Source of the DNA: Antedon mediterranea
Taxonomy: Eukaryota > Echinodermata > Crinoidea > Comatulida > Antedonidae
DNA: 64,000 nt
Direction: 5' to 3'
NCBI RefSeq assembly: GCF_964355755.1
Contig: NC_092673.1
Location: 12,651,001 to 12,715,000, forward strand
Positions 11,100 to 22,593 of this stretch are shown piece after piece. The notes beneath the pieces are model-generated. The model was not told the origin of the DNA. It worked only from the letters and a program-made list of their open reading frames with translations, and did not search any database. Made by a program: the position numbers and the translations under genes. How positions within the stretch are numbered: position 1 is the first letter of the stretch; the number at the start of each line of letters is the position of its first letter.

Positions 11100-11380
11100 G
11101 ATGCACGGCCAGTTTCGGTCGGCGATCTTGAAAACAAATAAGAGAACCATAACTTTTTGGCGAAAATACCAGGTCTGCCCCAATTTGTATTAACGGATTC
11201 TGGCAAAAAAGGAAAGAAAATTATTTCAGCAATGAGACAACGTCATGCTAAGCATATAACAAGCGTACGATGTTCTAAAATTATATACTGTATATATACA
11301 TTATTTTTACAAAACGACAACAATTGCAGGTCTTGGGGATTTAACATACAAAATGACTATCTATACTATGTATTGTATAA
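11100..11380 (+). repeat. Dispersed repeat shared with 55.07-55.6 kb
   Basis: The block accaggtctgccccaatttg… atgagacaacgt…, and later 'aacaattgcaggtctt', recurs at 55085-55190 and 55575-55600. At 55 kb the two parts are separated by a MITE. Open frames here are not conserved between copies. Confidence 0.7.
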
Positions 11381-11820
11381 ATGAAGCCTACAGTATGCCA
11401 CCATGTATAGTCAGGGGGGGGGGGGGGACACAGGGTGTTGCAACACCCTTAATTTCATACTAAATGTTTTTTGCCAATAAATTAAAATTTAGATCCCATT
11501 TCATCATATATAAGAGCCTATATGTAAATTGACAGACCACAGCGTACAATTAACCAGCAGTCAACAATACCGCGCACATATTATGTAGATAATTATGTTT
11601 GTGAACATGCTCAGAATGAATTTCTGACTGTTTAGTAGAATGCTTGTGCATCATGCAAAGGTATATCTTCATTTCCCATGCCCGTAATATTGGACCAAAA
11701 TTCCGTAATAATTATGGACGTTCTGAACTTTGAAATAACAGTGTTAAAATTGCTTCTTTCAGCAAATTTCGATATTTCTTTTTCTGGAGTGTGGTTTAAG
11801 TAACACTGTTGTACAGTTTA
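11207..11820. other. Non-coding stretch with poly-G run
   Basis: Contains a 14-base G run at about 11416 and AT-rich sequence. Apart from the dispersed repeat, nothing recognisable. Confidence 0.5.
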
Positions 11821-11825
11821 TACCG

Positions 11826-12209
11826 TAGTCGTCATCATCATCCGTTACGCTATTCGTCTTGGGTAGACATTGCGTACGCTAATCGTTTCCATGACTCTCT
11901 TTCGGTGGTCTGATGGTCTGTCATTAATTTTGCGATCGATGTATTTGCTTTTTTGAGTTCTTTATTTATGTTTCCTATCCAGGTAGTTTTTGGTCTGCCA
12001 ACTGGTCTTTTAACTTTTCGAATGGATTCTGTCAACGCTAATTTGGCTGGAGTGTCCATCGGAAGCCTTAGCATATGTCCAGTCCATTTGTATTTTCTTT
12101 TCCTTATTATATTTGACCATTTTAAAACGTTGGTGCCAACAATTAACATCAAAAGCCTACAAAATGACATAAGCCCCTGGACTATGTCTCTTGTAACAAA
12201 TATAATCAA
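11826..12209 (-). pseudogene. Non-LTR retrotransposon C-terminus
   Basis: The frame carries the signature found downstream of the reverse transcriptase in several LINEs (RTE and related): KYKWTGHMLRLPMDT, then GRPKTTW, then a basic helical end SWKRLAYAMSTQDE. It stops at about 11850 and is followed by a (atg)n/(gat)n tail at 11826-11840, a usual 3' end for such elements. 5'-truncated, adjacent to the Gypsy fragment. Confidence 0.7.
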
Positions 12210-12334
12210 TGTTCTATATCCAGTAATTCAAAATCAATACTTTGCTCAAAATCAAATTTAAATGTCCAACACAAAATCATTATATCTTGGCATTCGTTGA
12301 TTCCTTTGCGGTCGTCTTGGTTCTTGTTGATCAT

Positions 12335-13520
12335 TTAAATCTTGTGGTTTTCTACTACATCATCATCGTTGGCCGACTCATAATCATTAAAACTGTTTAT
12401 TTTCTTGAAATGAGAAATGTTCCTTCTGATTCTGATACCGTTCCTGTCTGCAATTATAGCATTTCCTTTTCTCCAACTTACAATATACAGATCTGGGTCA
12501 AACGGGGTTGTTAACATATTCTTCTTTTGTTGCTTTACAAGCACTTTATCTCCAACTTTCAAAGTGCTTTCTTTTGTATGTAAATACATATCTTTTTTGT
12601 TTTTTGGACCATATTTATTGAGGGTGATCCATCCAGCAATTGCTGATCATTAGGGACCCTCAGAGGTTCACAAGACAAACATATACACAAGATGCTCTAC
12701 ATAAACAAAGTCTTATTACAAGTCTTTGGGAGTGGAGTTGTAATTTTGTCCTCAGAAGTAATCCTGACATGTGACGGGCTTGAACCCAGAACCCAGAACC
12801 CTTCGATTGGTAGCCAAGCATCATAACCACCAAGCCACAACTCCACTCCGCTATCTTTCATTTTCTTCTTTTCTTTATCTTTGTTTGCAACTTCTACATA
12901 CAGTAGCTCGGCTGAAATTTTTCCTGTGGTTGAATGTGGGGTTGCTCGATACTGCCTAAAGAATTCATATAACGCTTGATGCGGATTTCTTCCCTTTCAC
13001 TTTGGTTAGTTTCCGATTGAATCTTTCAACTCCCCATTTGCTCTCGGCCATAATGGAGTCGTTCTTCGATGTTTAAACCCTTGGTATGTTGCAAATTGCT
13101 CGTACTCATGACTGTTAAATGGAGGTCCATTATCTGACAATACTATATTAGGTATGTCATGTTGCGAATATCGCATCTAATTTCGGAATAGTTGCTTTCG
13201 CTTAAGTCGACTGAACTATCTCGACTTCTGGAAATCTGTTATACATATCATATACAACAAGCAAATATTTTCCATTTGGCATTGGTCCTTTAAAATCAAC
13301 TGGTTTCTCTGCATTCACTTGACATGCTAGACATTTTCTAACCTGTCGTTCTACCATTTTATCTATTCCAGGGAACCACACTTTTTCACGTAACAATGCT
13401 TTAGTCTTTACGATCCCTTGGTGTCCTACATGAGCCAATTCCTCTCAATGTCTCTGGTATAACTATCTGATGTCTTCGTAATATGATTTTGTCTACTACT
13501 CACATTTTCTATAAGCTGCA
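12335..13520 (-). pseudogene. Ty3/Gypsy integrase, broken
   Basis: In order on the minus strand: an H2C2 zinc-binding region (AHVGHQGIVKTKALL… CLACQ, 13202-13438), a core with second catalytic Asp in LSDNGPPF and Glu in WPRANGE (about 13020-13150), the conserved YRATPHSTTG segment (about 12920), and a C-terminal barrel starting LKVGDKVLVKQQ (12335-12589). Frameshifts separate the zinc region from the core, and the first catalytic Asp lies in VVYDMYNRF. A tRNA-derived SINE interrupts it at 12610-12850. No LTRs were identified. Confidence 0.85.
12610..12850 (-). mobile_element. tRNA-derived SINE inserted in the integrase
   Basis: The head has pol III promoter boxes: A box TGGCTTGGTGG (12827-12837, minus) and B box GGGTTCAAGCCC (12776-12787, minus), about 40 nt apart as in tRNA genes. 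Two 12-bp inverted words, caactccactcc (12838-12849) and ggagtggagttg (12729-12740), bracket the head like an acceptor stem. The 3' part runs to about 12610. The integrase frame resumes on both sides, which fixes the insertion. Confidence 0.7.
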
Positions 13521-13543
13521 TAAGTAGGCTGTTTGTTTTCGCC

Positions 13544-13660
13544 GTACTGTCCTCAAGTGTAGCCAACCTTGCCTCGGTTGCCGAGGGCGCAGACGCAGAT
13601 TTCTTTGCGGGCTTCTGCTTCCTGCCTGACCGTGACGTTAATGAATCTGTAAAATGCGAA
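13544..13660 (-). CDS. Exon-like fragment, unrecognised
   Basis: After an acceptor (attttacag) the minus strand reads SRSGRKQKPAKKSASAPSAT and then EARLATLEDSTAKTNSLLMQL, a basic linker followed by a helical, possibly coiled stretch, and it runs into the Gypsy fragment. This could be part of a LINE ORF1 or of a captured exon. No family is assigned. Confidence 0.25.
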
Positions 13661-13798
13661 AAAACAGTTGGCTTAATCCAAAAAAATAAATGTTATTTTT
13701 ATTGAAGACCTAACTGGACATTTTATTTTAAAATACACATGTCAGGAAATATATTGAATTGTTTAAAAATGTTGTTACTGTTTGTGTATAAACTAAAA

Positions 13799-14074
13799 TT
13801 ATTCCTCACTTTCAGGTGGTAGCTTCAGCTTCGAAATAAATGCTTCATCGAGTGATCTTTTAAGGTTGTTTGCATTCGCATCTCCAAATTCATCTATATC
13901 TTGTAGGGCAATTGTGAAGTAAACTGTTATACCCTTTCGCACAGTTCTCACAAGGACTAATTCTTTTTCTGAACCGGTTTTTTAGGTTGAGATCCATCGC
14001 TCAACACGGAAAAGGCTGTTGCACGACACAAAATAACAGCCACTTTTTCTCTAATGGTTTCAGCAAGTTTAGAT
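13799..14074 (-). pseudogene. hAT-type (ZNF862-like) transposase fragment
   Basis: Reads ETIREKVAVILCRATAFSVL, SDGSQPKKP, then after a one-base shift ELVLVRTVRKGI, and LQDIDEFGDANANNLKRS, ending in a stop. The DGS…KELVLVR block is typical of ZNF862/KIAA1586-like domesticated or mobile hAT proteins. One internal frameshift and truncation at both ends. A related C-terminal piece lies at 49.6-50.2 kb. Confidence 0.6.
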
Positions 14075-14089
14075 TAATACAATAGTTAA

Positions 14090-14650
14090 GTTACGGTACA
14101 TAGTCAATTAATTAGTAGAAAAATATCTTTAAAAATATACAATGTTTAAATATATAAACATAAATAAATATAGAAATATAAATATATAAATATATAGTTT
14201 TCATTTTCATTCTTTTTCATTCATTCGTTTAGTAATTTAACCATTGATGGTATAGGGGAGCATTGGAATCGTTTAGTCCTACATTTATATTCTTTGTATT
14301 TAAGTGAGCTTCGCTCATTAAGAAATTATTGTACGTAATAAAACAATAGTGCATTTTATATGTTGAAAGAAAAAATAAATAAAAATTAGAGTTTAAAAAT
14401 TTTCAATTATAAGTTTAAAGATATTGAGGATAATTTAGTTTGCATTTTTATTTGCAAGTACAACGTCTCTTTGTATAGTTTTTTTTTTCAACTTCATATT
14501 TATATTTTCTTGCTATAAGAAAAATTATCCACTGAATACTTTACTTTTTTTGCATTTTTTCACTTTCTAGAGTCACCAGATATGGTTAAACTACTGAAAA
14601 TCAAGTCTGTCTAGTTTTTATAAAAGAATTTTTCTGAATTTAATTTTGAT
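14090..14650. other. AT-rich non-coding stretch
   Basis: AT-rich with ata-type simple repeats around 14140-14200. Nothing else recognisable. Confidence 0.5.
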
Positions 14651-16290
14651 GCAACTAACATGTTGTTTCTGAACCATCATAGAACCATTTTCAAGATCAA
14701 GTGAATACAAAACAATAATAATTATGTGCACTAAGCACCAAAGTTGGTGACAGGAAATGCTAATTGAGGGCTAATTAAGTAATTAGCTCCTCCTCCTACT
14801 GAGTTAGATAAACAATTTAGCTTTGATGGAATCCGATTGTTTATTGAGTGTAGGTTTTATCTCTTTGATCCACAACATCTCCTTAATTAGGCAATCAAAC
14901 TTATTTTTACATTTAGATAAGACTCTAAAGTATTCTGAGATATCACCAGTCACCTTAAAGGTGGTCGCCTATAATACTTTTGTTATGTTCATTAATGCGT
15001 TTGTAAAGGTGTCGGCAAGTGTAACCGACATAGTTTGTATCACACAAACCACATTCGGAAATTTGTACACAACGCATTGTGAATTAATGATTCTGGGTTT
15101 CATTTCTTTTGGTTTTAAGGTGTCATCTATCGTACGACTAGTAAATACTGGTAAAATATCATTTTCAATCTTTGCACTAAGTTGTTTAAGTTGTTTAGTA
15201 ACCGTGTTAGAACAAGTTTGATCTTACAATCCTAATAGGCTAGGGAGATTCATCAGTTAGCATTAAGCATATCTTCATTAGTATTGCTAGGAGTCACACA
15301 AGTATTAATGGATTGCTGGAAAACCTTAACAATATTACTAATAAGATCTAAAGGATAATTCAACTTTTGAAAAACCTTTGTTACATTATCAACCTCTGAT
15401 AGGAAAATGTCATGCATCATGTGAATTTTTCAAAATGTTCAAAAAATTCTGTGCTGAAACCTGGCTTGGCATGGATACGATTGTGTCATCAACGTAGCGA
15501 CGATAGAACTGCGGCATTTTCCCTGTTGCTTGTAAGGTATCTGGTGTGTAATAATAATTCATAATCATATCGAACAAATATCCTGGATCTGCCACTGAAT
15601 GTACTCCCAATGGAAACTTTGTTAAAAAAGAAAAGCAGTGTGTTCCTCCTGGCAGAAGTCTAACATGAAGTACTTAGCAGACCATTTAATATTCCAATTT
15701 TTAAAGATGCGTAGTAGATAGATAGAATTTTATTCGTCGTAATAAAATTACATTATGAAAATTGTCTTCCTTGGCAAAAATATAAATATAAAAAGACCAT
15801 ATAAAACATATTTAAAATACATATAAAACAAATTACAAAAAAAAAAATTATAATATACTGTACAGGTATGAATAGTGCTTCTTCGATGTATATCGTTTTT
15901 TCTTCTTGGATTACAAATGTGCTAACTTGATAGGCAACATTAGTTGCAACACAAAGAAAAAGGAAAGGGAGTGCATACTTGTTGTTTTGTAGGTAGCATC
16001 GTCAAGAACCATCTCACCATAGTTCCAAAAGACGTTGCTGTTGTGAAGTCTGGTGACAAAATAGCAATTTGTTTTGATCATCAGACTTTCTAAAGTAGAA
16101 ATTATTTGATTTGTCCTTGCTTCTGATTTTCAATTTTTGAAGGTTTGTTTTCACGGTTTTCCTGATCCATAGGAGATGTTCTTTTTTTAACATTTGAATC
16201 TATAAATTATATTTGCCACATCTCTTAGATGTAGAAAATATGCTCTTCATGTCCTGGGTGGTGGCTTCTGATCTTTGAAGAGCGTTTCTT
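14650..16290 (-). pseudogene. Penelope-like element, decayed
   Basis: The minus strand carries reverse transcriptase with the YVDD box (FYRRYVDDTIVSMP, about 15470-15510). A frameshifted linker follows (15222-15430). Then comes a GIY-YIG-type endonuclease region: VVYKFP, frameshift, CGLCDTNYVGYTCRHLYKR and INEHN (about 14970-15070), then CKNKFDCLIKEMLWIKEIKP and a stop at 14804. That order, RT followed by GIY-YIG, defines Penelope-like elements. Degenerate N-terminal sequence may reach 16290 (MVLDDATYKT at about 16000). A LINE tail is inserted at 15713-15880. Past the stop, 14655-14700 resembles the element's hammerhead-type tail but with poor pairing. Confidence 0.85.
15713..15880 (-). mobile_element. 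LINE 3' tail inserted in the Penelope-like element
   Basis: Starts with a (gata)n run and 'ttttattcgtcgtaataaaa', the usual look of a LINE 3' end on the minus strand. No coding part retained. It separates the RT fragment from the N-terminal relics. Confidence 0.45.
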
Positions 16291-16299
16291 CCACAAAAA

Positions 16300-17920
16300 C
16301 ATTTAAATATTGTATCACATTGGATACTCTTCTGATCTTCTGCGCAGCCAATGCCTCGATTTCTTTAATAACCTCGGGAATGGGTTTTTCTCCTGCAGCC
16401 TAATAACAAGAATGGTTATGAATCCGCGCGCGGTGCATGCATGCATGCATGCATATAACGGGTCACTTAAATTATTAGAATCAACTTATTTTTCACAATT
16501 TTATTTGACAAAAAATATTTATTTTTACTTAAAATGCAGTTTGTGACCTTAAATTAGATTTTTTTAAATATATGGATAGTGTCTTTAATAACGCTATAAT
16601 GTAATAATAATAATACCGATGACACTGATGATGACAACAATGACGAGACTATACCTATCTCCTTCCATTTTATTACAAAGGAAACATAGTTACTGTAGTT
16701 GACAGGTTGACCCACAGTTTAAGTGCATTTTGCCATGTTATACATACCTCGCCTACCAAGTGATTACAATGATCTGCCACATCGGGAAGTGTTATGAAAA
16801 ATTTAATTTGTACATTAATTTTTTTTTTCATTATTTTCTTCTTGGAATTGTTGAGAAATTTTTTTTCTTTGTGATTCTGTAGCCTGAAATAAATTTAAAA
16901 TAAATAATAATCTAGCACGCATTTTTTTTTTAAATTAATCAAGAAATTTTGTTTATTTTTTTGCTTTGAAAAACGATTGATGAGACTAAATTTAGTTAGG
17001 AGTACCTAGAGAATATTGAATAGCAGGTTCAACCTATCATGAAATAGAAGTGAAGATATAAAAATCTACAACCGGAAAAACAAATTTCATATTTTCCCCA
17101 TTTTATAATGATAAGTTACAAAACTTTTTAAAACTACTTGTGGATTTTTTTCATAGAATAAAAAAGTGAGTTGTCTTTAAAGGGTTGTAATAAAAAACGC
17201 CAGCAATTTTGAAAGTGTCATCATGCAGTTTCTGAAAGCCTATAATATAAACATTTTGATATATAATTCAGCTAGTTAATTTGCCAGTTGCACTAACTCC
17301 TTAATTAAGCCACTTTTTGGGGCTTGCTTCCTCTACTATTAGTAATTATATTATGTTGTTTACTATCAATACAGAATTGAATTAATTATTATTATTAACA
17401 TTAGATTTTACTTACAGTACTCTCTGTGTTGGATAAATGGTTTTACAAAGGACAAGATGTCTTCGAAAATTTTTACTTCTTTATGTACTTTTTGGCACTC
17501 CAGCTTTTTGTTTGTCTTGCTTAGACCTTCTTATCAAATGAGTGTCCCATAACTCCGCTGTTCTATCAAGATCATCCTGCATAAATGTAGACAATGGTAA
17601 TCATAAATACATAATTCATAATCTAAATCCAACGTATTACAAGCTTGAAACCGAATAAGCGAGGTTCTCTAGTTCCGTACTACACAGTGATTGTTTCTCA
17701 GAAATGGCATCCATGTATTTATAGCTAACCAATATTTAAAAAATGCAATAAACTACTACATTTGTTAAAATTTAAAAGCGTTCTTTTTAGGAAAAAAAAC
17801 CTATAACCACAATTGATATGCCTTCCATTTATATTATTTATTATAATTGATTTTTTACATCTACATGAAGATGGCACTGATGATCAACAGGCATTATGAG
17901 TGGAATATGCCTTCCTTACA
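16300..17920. other. Non-coding stretch
   Basis: Contains a (catg)n run at 16436-16455 and AT-rich sequence. No coding segment or repeat family recognised. Confidence 0.5.
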
Positions 17921-17923
17921 TTG

Positions 17924-18345
17924 GATACTTGTTGGTTAATGCAATAAGTCACCAGAGAAGTGGCCTTCATGAATAAGAAATCTAAAAATCAAAATCCAAA
18001 ACTCTGTGCACTGCTTCCTTAATTGTCCCCACCAAGAGACTATCCTTTGGTTTGCCGTACTTTGGCCACTCAAGTAACTTTTTTGCCAGCAAACATGTCA
18101 TCATGATTTCTGAGAAACATCTGAAATGCCACAATATGCCCATTTTCTGTTCCTTTGTCTGTTCTGACAAGAGTAGGACATCCTCCTATCCTTTCGACTG
18201 CTTTCAAGAAGAAACATCCAATATTAGTTGTTGTGCTGTTCGCTTCAAGCCAAAGTAGTTTTCTTGAAAATTCATCAATGCATCCATTAATACAAATGCC
18301 ATACGGATATACTATGCATGCACATGTACGTGTGAACGGATTGTA
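17924..18345 (-). pseudogene. Integrase-core (rve-like) transposase fragment
   Basis: The minus strand reads PYGICINGCIDEFSRKLLWL (first Asp in CID), AVERIGGCPTLVRTDKGTEN (second Asp in RTDKG), then, in another frame, TANQRIVSWWGQLRKQCTEF. In related metazoan integrase-core proteins the last block usually reads NQRIE.WW, so the third catalytic residue is Val here and the copy should be dead. Two frameshifts. It abuts the left end of the CACTA-like element, which may have inserted into it. Confidence 0.7.
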
Positions 18346-18348
18346 TAA

Positions 18349-18428
18349 TTAGGGCGTTATAACACCGTAAATACAGCGTTATTTACGCCATTTTAACGCC
18401 CTAATACGGCATTATCCCGTAGGAAAAT
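18349..18428. repeat. Left terminal repeat with internal foldback
   Basis: ttagggcgtta (18349-18359) pairs perfectly with taacgccctaa (18393-18403). The inner part, ctaatacggcattatcccgt (18401-18420), matches the right terminus in inverted orientation; the right copy has about 22 extra bases in the middle. The outer boundary could be 18349 or about 18402. Confidence 0.7.
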
Positions 18429-18975
18429 ACTTGATAGAATTCTATAGAAATTCTATAGAAAGTTGATAGGGGATCAGAATCAGGGGGATTACCACCTATC
18501 TGATAGGACAGTGATTAATTCACTATTGGTAATCCTTGGCCACATTGCCTAAAGACATAAAATAAAAATAAATAAAAATAGATAGAGTTCATAGAAATGT
18601 TTATAGAACCATGTTTTAATAGATATTTATATACAAATACATTCTAAAGAAATGAATCTATATAGAGAATGTATAGAATTTCTATAAACTTTTTAATCTA
18701 TAGAAATTTTATATAGAGAATGTATAGAATTTCTATAAACTTTTAATCTATAGAAATAAACTTGGCATTTCTTCATTCATTAATTTATTCTATAGAAATC
18801 GGATAGATTTTCTATAGAAGTTTAGATAAAAATTGTACCAAGATATCTATGAAATATCGGTAGACGTTTATATTGATTTTTTGTTTTATAGATTTTATAT
18901 AGATATTTTGGTAGAATTTTAAAGAGTTTAATCTATAGATTTCATCTATAGAAATCTGATAGAATGTTTATAGAT
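18429..18975. repeat. Left subterminal CTATAGA array
   Basis: Dense, irregularly spaced copies of near-palindromic words such as ttctatagaaa, ttatagaaa and atctatag, with no coding sequence. Comparable arrays in plant CACTA elements bind the accessory protein TnpA. Here the role is inferred from position only. Confidence 0.75.
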
Positions 18976-18979
18976 TTTT

Positions 18980-19797
18980 TTATAAAATCAATTTCGATGA
19001 TAATGTCAAACCTCCATCTGTTATTACCTTACGATATGCATACACTTTATTGTTCACATTAACGCCAATAGCATCTAGAGAATTGATCTGCACATGATTT
19101 AAATTGTAGATAACTGGTAAACCACAAGAGTGTATATCTGATTTTGATTTTGTTTTATCGTATCCATACACATTTCGACAATAAAAAGCGTTTGCTTGCG
19201 AATCTGTGCAAAACGCTCCAACAGAGAGGGATGGTAAATTGCTTATAAGCATAAATTTCGTAGCAATCTGTTCATGCACAAATTGCGTACCATGGAACAT
19301 TTTTTTTAACTTTCCATTCATTCCTTCAAAGGCAAAAGTCGAATATGACCACAATGGCCCCCAATTCCTAATACAAGTAACCATATGGAGAAGTTGGTGT
19401 AAGTTGAATCTCATTAACTCTTTCCCATATAGAGATTCTACATTGACTACAAATTCTATGATTAAACTTTCACATAAATTGAGTGTTTCTTCATTAACAT
19501 TATTAAAAAAAAAATTCATAGCAGATACCAAAAGCATCCAATGCATATAATATCGGCGTGGTAATATATCACGGGTTACTACAGCTGAATAATGGAGTAA
19601 CCAGGACCTCCATTCACTGGCCTTCCAATGTCTCCAAAACTTAAGTGATGGTGTAAAACGTGAAATTTCAGATGGTGGTCTAATGCTAGACAGTTTTTGA
19701 TCAAGATTACGAATTGATTTCCCAATATAATATTCTTCAGTGGTGGTGTCTACTGTCTACCCATAACTCTGTGAGAGTACGAACTACTCCAATATAG
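18980..19797 (-). pseudogene. CACTA-like transposase, C-terminal half
   Basis: Continuous coding from about 19740 to the stop at 18980, plus a short frameshifted start at 19745-19797 reading GVVRTLTELWVD. Key blocks: RPPSEISR, WKASEWRSWLLHYS, RRYYMHWMLLVSAMNF, LYGKELMRFNLHQLLH, NWGPLWSYSTFAFEGMNGKL. These correspond to the DUF4218-type region of Tnp2 transposases. Its first residues continue, almost without loss, from the end of the other half at 24427, so the 4.6 kb between is inserted DNA. Confidence 0.85.
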
Positions 19798-20790
19798 TTA
19801 ATTGGTGTGTTGATTGGTACCGAAGCTACCTTAGAGAAAGACAACAATTCGTACAAATTGGGAAGTGTCAGTCTGTAACCAAAATAATAAAACAAGGCGT
19901 TCCACAAGGGTCAATCCTTGGACCCCTGCTGTTTTTGATTTTCATAAATGACATGTTTTCTGTAAGTAATGTCGTTGATTTAATAATGTTTGCAGATGAT
20001 ACGAATATGTTTTTACAACACAATGATATCGTTACTGCCTTTACAATAATGGCAAATGAACTAAATAAAATTGAGAAATGGTGTAAAACTAATAGATTAA
20101 CTATTAATACAACCAAGACTACGTATATGTTATTTAGTGGAAAGAATACCAACATTGACACATCCCAATTTGTACATCAATAAATAGAGTTTCAATAGAT
20201 AGAGTACCATATACTAAATTTCTCGGTGTCATCATTGATGAGAAACTGAACTTTAGACACCATACAAATGCAGTTTCTTGTAAAGCATCCTCAATAATTG
20301 GTGCCATGTGTCATATAACAAATTTAGTATCTACTGAAGTGTTACTTACCATATACAAGACACTTATATTACCAGTGTTGACATATGGTATTATTGTATG
20401 GGGTGCGGGAAACAAAGAAAATTTGGATCGCCTTCTATTGCTTCAGAAAAAAGCTCTTAGGATCATTTGTAAGGTAGACTTTCATCATCCCTCTTCTCAG
20501 CTCTTTGTGAAAACGGGCACATTTAATATATTTGATTTGTATAAATATGGGAAACAATATATCTTTGCGAAAACAACATTTGTAAAATATGTCTAACCTT
20601 AACTTAATTAATTACATTTTCGTATATATTCTGAGACTGTGAAGTATATATATACTGTATATATTATAACTTTTCTGGCTGTTTACTTTATCGTTTTGAT
20701 TTAGCTTTTCGCTTTTTATTTTTGTATCTCCATTGAGATCCAGCCACTGATACCCACAGCATTGTCATTTTTTTCAGTAATTTGCCTTTG
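19798..20790 (+). pseudogene. LINE A: reverse transcriptase, 5'-truncated
   Basis: The plus strand encodes the RT palm: SYLRERQQFVQIG, KQGVPQGSILGPLLF and the catalytic FADDT box (about 19855-20010), then after a frameshift near 20180 KFLGVIIDEKLNF, LPVLTYGIIVWG and LLLLQKKALRIICK, ending at 20597. These are CR1/L2-type LINE features. The 3' UTR runs to about 20790, is interrupted by LINE B, and resumes at about 24285-24424 (…gttagggtgccacagattaa…), giving the true 3' end beside the transposase half. Confidence 0.8.
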
Positions 20791-20988
20791 GATTTATATA
20801 TATTTTATTTTATTTTTATTTATTTTATTCAATCAAAACCAACAGCGATAAATACCGCCACTAACAGGTTTGAAACATAAAACAATACAACATCAAAAAC
20901 GGTTAACAATAAAATACAGATAAAATATATATATATATATATATAAAACATAGATCGGCAAGCCATAAACAACTTCAATTAAAACAGG

Positions 20989-22593
20989 TTATGCAGGCTG
21001 TTCAAGAAGTGAACACATAATCGTCCTCTTAAAATAACCAAGTCTATCATTAAAAATATCGATATGATTGCTATTTAGATTATTAAATGTATAAGGTAGT
21101 CTATGAAAAAGTCCCCTCTTAGTACAGTCGACACGGCTGAAAGGAATATGCAATAAATGTCTATTTCGTGTACGACCAGGAACATTTAAACTAAATAGTG
21201 AAATTAATGAACAGTCATATTTAGAATTTAAAATATTATATAAAAAAACCATATCAGATATCGTTCGACGATTGCTGACAGAATCAATGGAAAAGGCAAA
21301 ATTAACACAGTTATAAGACAGGAATCGAACAAACTTCCGTTGAACAGTGTTGATTCGACGGGCCTGACATGGAGAAATTGAATTGAAAATTACGGAACAA
21401 TATTCAAGGTGAGGACGTATAATAGATTTGTATAAAGATAAAAGTGCCCTGCCGTCGTTCATAAACCTACAATTTCTCCATATTAAGCCCATCATTCTAT
21501 TAGCTTTTGACAACACATGATTAATATGTGAACAAAAATTTAATTTACTATCAATAAAAATACCTAAATCTTTCCATACATAAACCATCTCAAGATCATG
21601 TCCATTCAGATTATAATTGAAGAGCACAGGCCTTTTTTTAAGTGTTAATGCTAATAAATGCAAATATTTATCTATAAGTTTTATCCCCCACTTGTCCGTC
21701 CATTCCACGAGACCATCCAGATCCTCCTGAAGTGAAAAAGCATCCTGTGGAGTGGTAATCACTTTAAACAATTTCAGATCGTCAGCAAATAAAAGAGACT
21801 CGGAATGATTAAATTTTAAAGGAAGATCGTTGATAAATAAATTAAACAAAAGCGGGCCGAGGATCGAGCCCTGCGGAACGCCCGATAACACAGGGAGCCA
21901 ATCAGATGTCTCTCCCCCAATGACAACACGCTGTTGTCTATTAGTTAAATAGCTTTTAAACCAACTTAAAAGTGAACCGGATAAACCAAATTTTGAAAGT
22001 TTAAAAATAAGCAAATCATGGGAAACGGAATCAAAAGCCTTAGAGAAATCAGTGTAAATCACATCGCACTGCTTCTTGCTGTTAATTGCATCGTATGATG
22101 TAGCAAGAAGCAGTGCGAGGTTGGTTTGACATGATCTCCCAGAGACAAAACCATGCTGCCTAGGACTTAAAGCATTAGCAACATGTGATGACAAACCATC
22201 ATGCACAATGCGCTAAAAAATCTTAGACATAGTAGGCAATAACGAAATAGGACGATAGTTACAGATTAGTTTTTTGGGACCACTCTTGTGAATTGGGACA
22301 ATATTAGCGTGTTTCCAAGATGAAGGAAAAACCCCAGAATTAATAGATAGCTGAAACAATTTGCAAAGCGGATAAGAGAGTGAGGAGGAGGCACCCTTTA
22401 AGACAACGTTACTAATCTGATCAATGCCAGTAGCTTTATTGATATCAATGTTACTAAGTGCCTTTTCCACAGAATGCTGATTCACAGACAGAGAACTAAA
22501 GTTATCCACCGCATAGTCAGGAAGACCTGGATAGTCCCGGGAAACGTCCGGAGAAGGCTCACTGAAAAAAGAATGAAAAGAAGAATTAATCAT
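20989..22593 (-). pseudogene. LINE B reverse transcriptase
   Basis: Two segments in the same frame separated by one stop codon at about 22210. The first has the fingers motif YRPISLLPTMSKIF. The second has QHGFVSGRSCQTNL, YTDFSKAFDSVSHDLL (first catalytic Asp), LSGVPQGSILGPLLF and LLFADDLKLF (catalytic Asp pair), then ENLxxV-type linker, RPHLEYCSVIFN, INTVQRKFVRFL and a C-terminal stop at 20989. All RT catalytic residues are present. With a single stop the copy is fairly young. Confidence 0.85.

Noticed and set aside
11953-12653. Plus-strand hydrophobic frames
   Set aside because: Antisense shadows of the LINE C-terminus and of the Gypsy integrase.
12770-12850. Functional tRNA gene
   Set aside because: Has A and B boxes but no proper anticodon or acceptor stem and sits in an integrase with a SINE-like tail; called a SINE.
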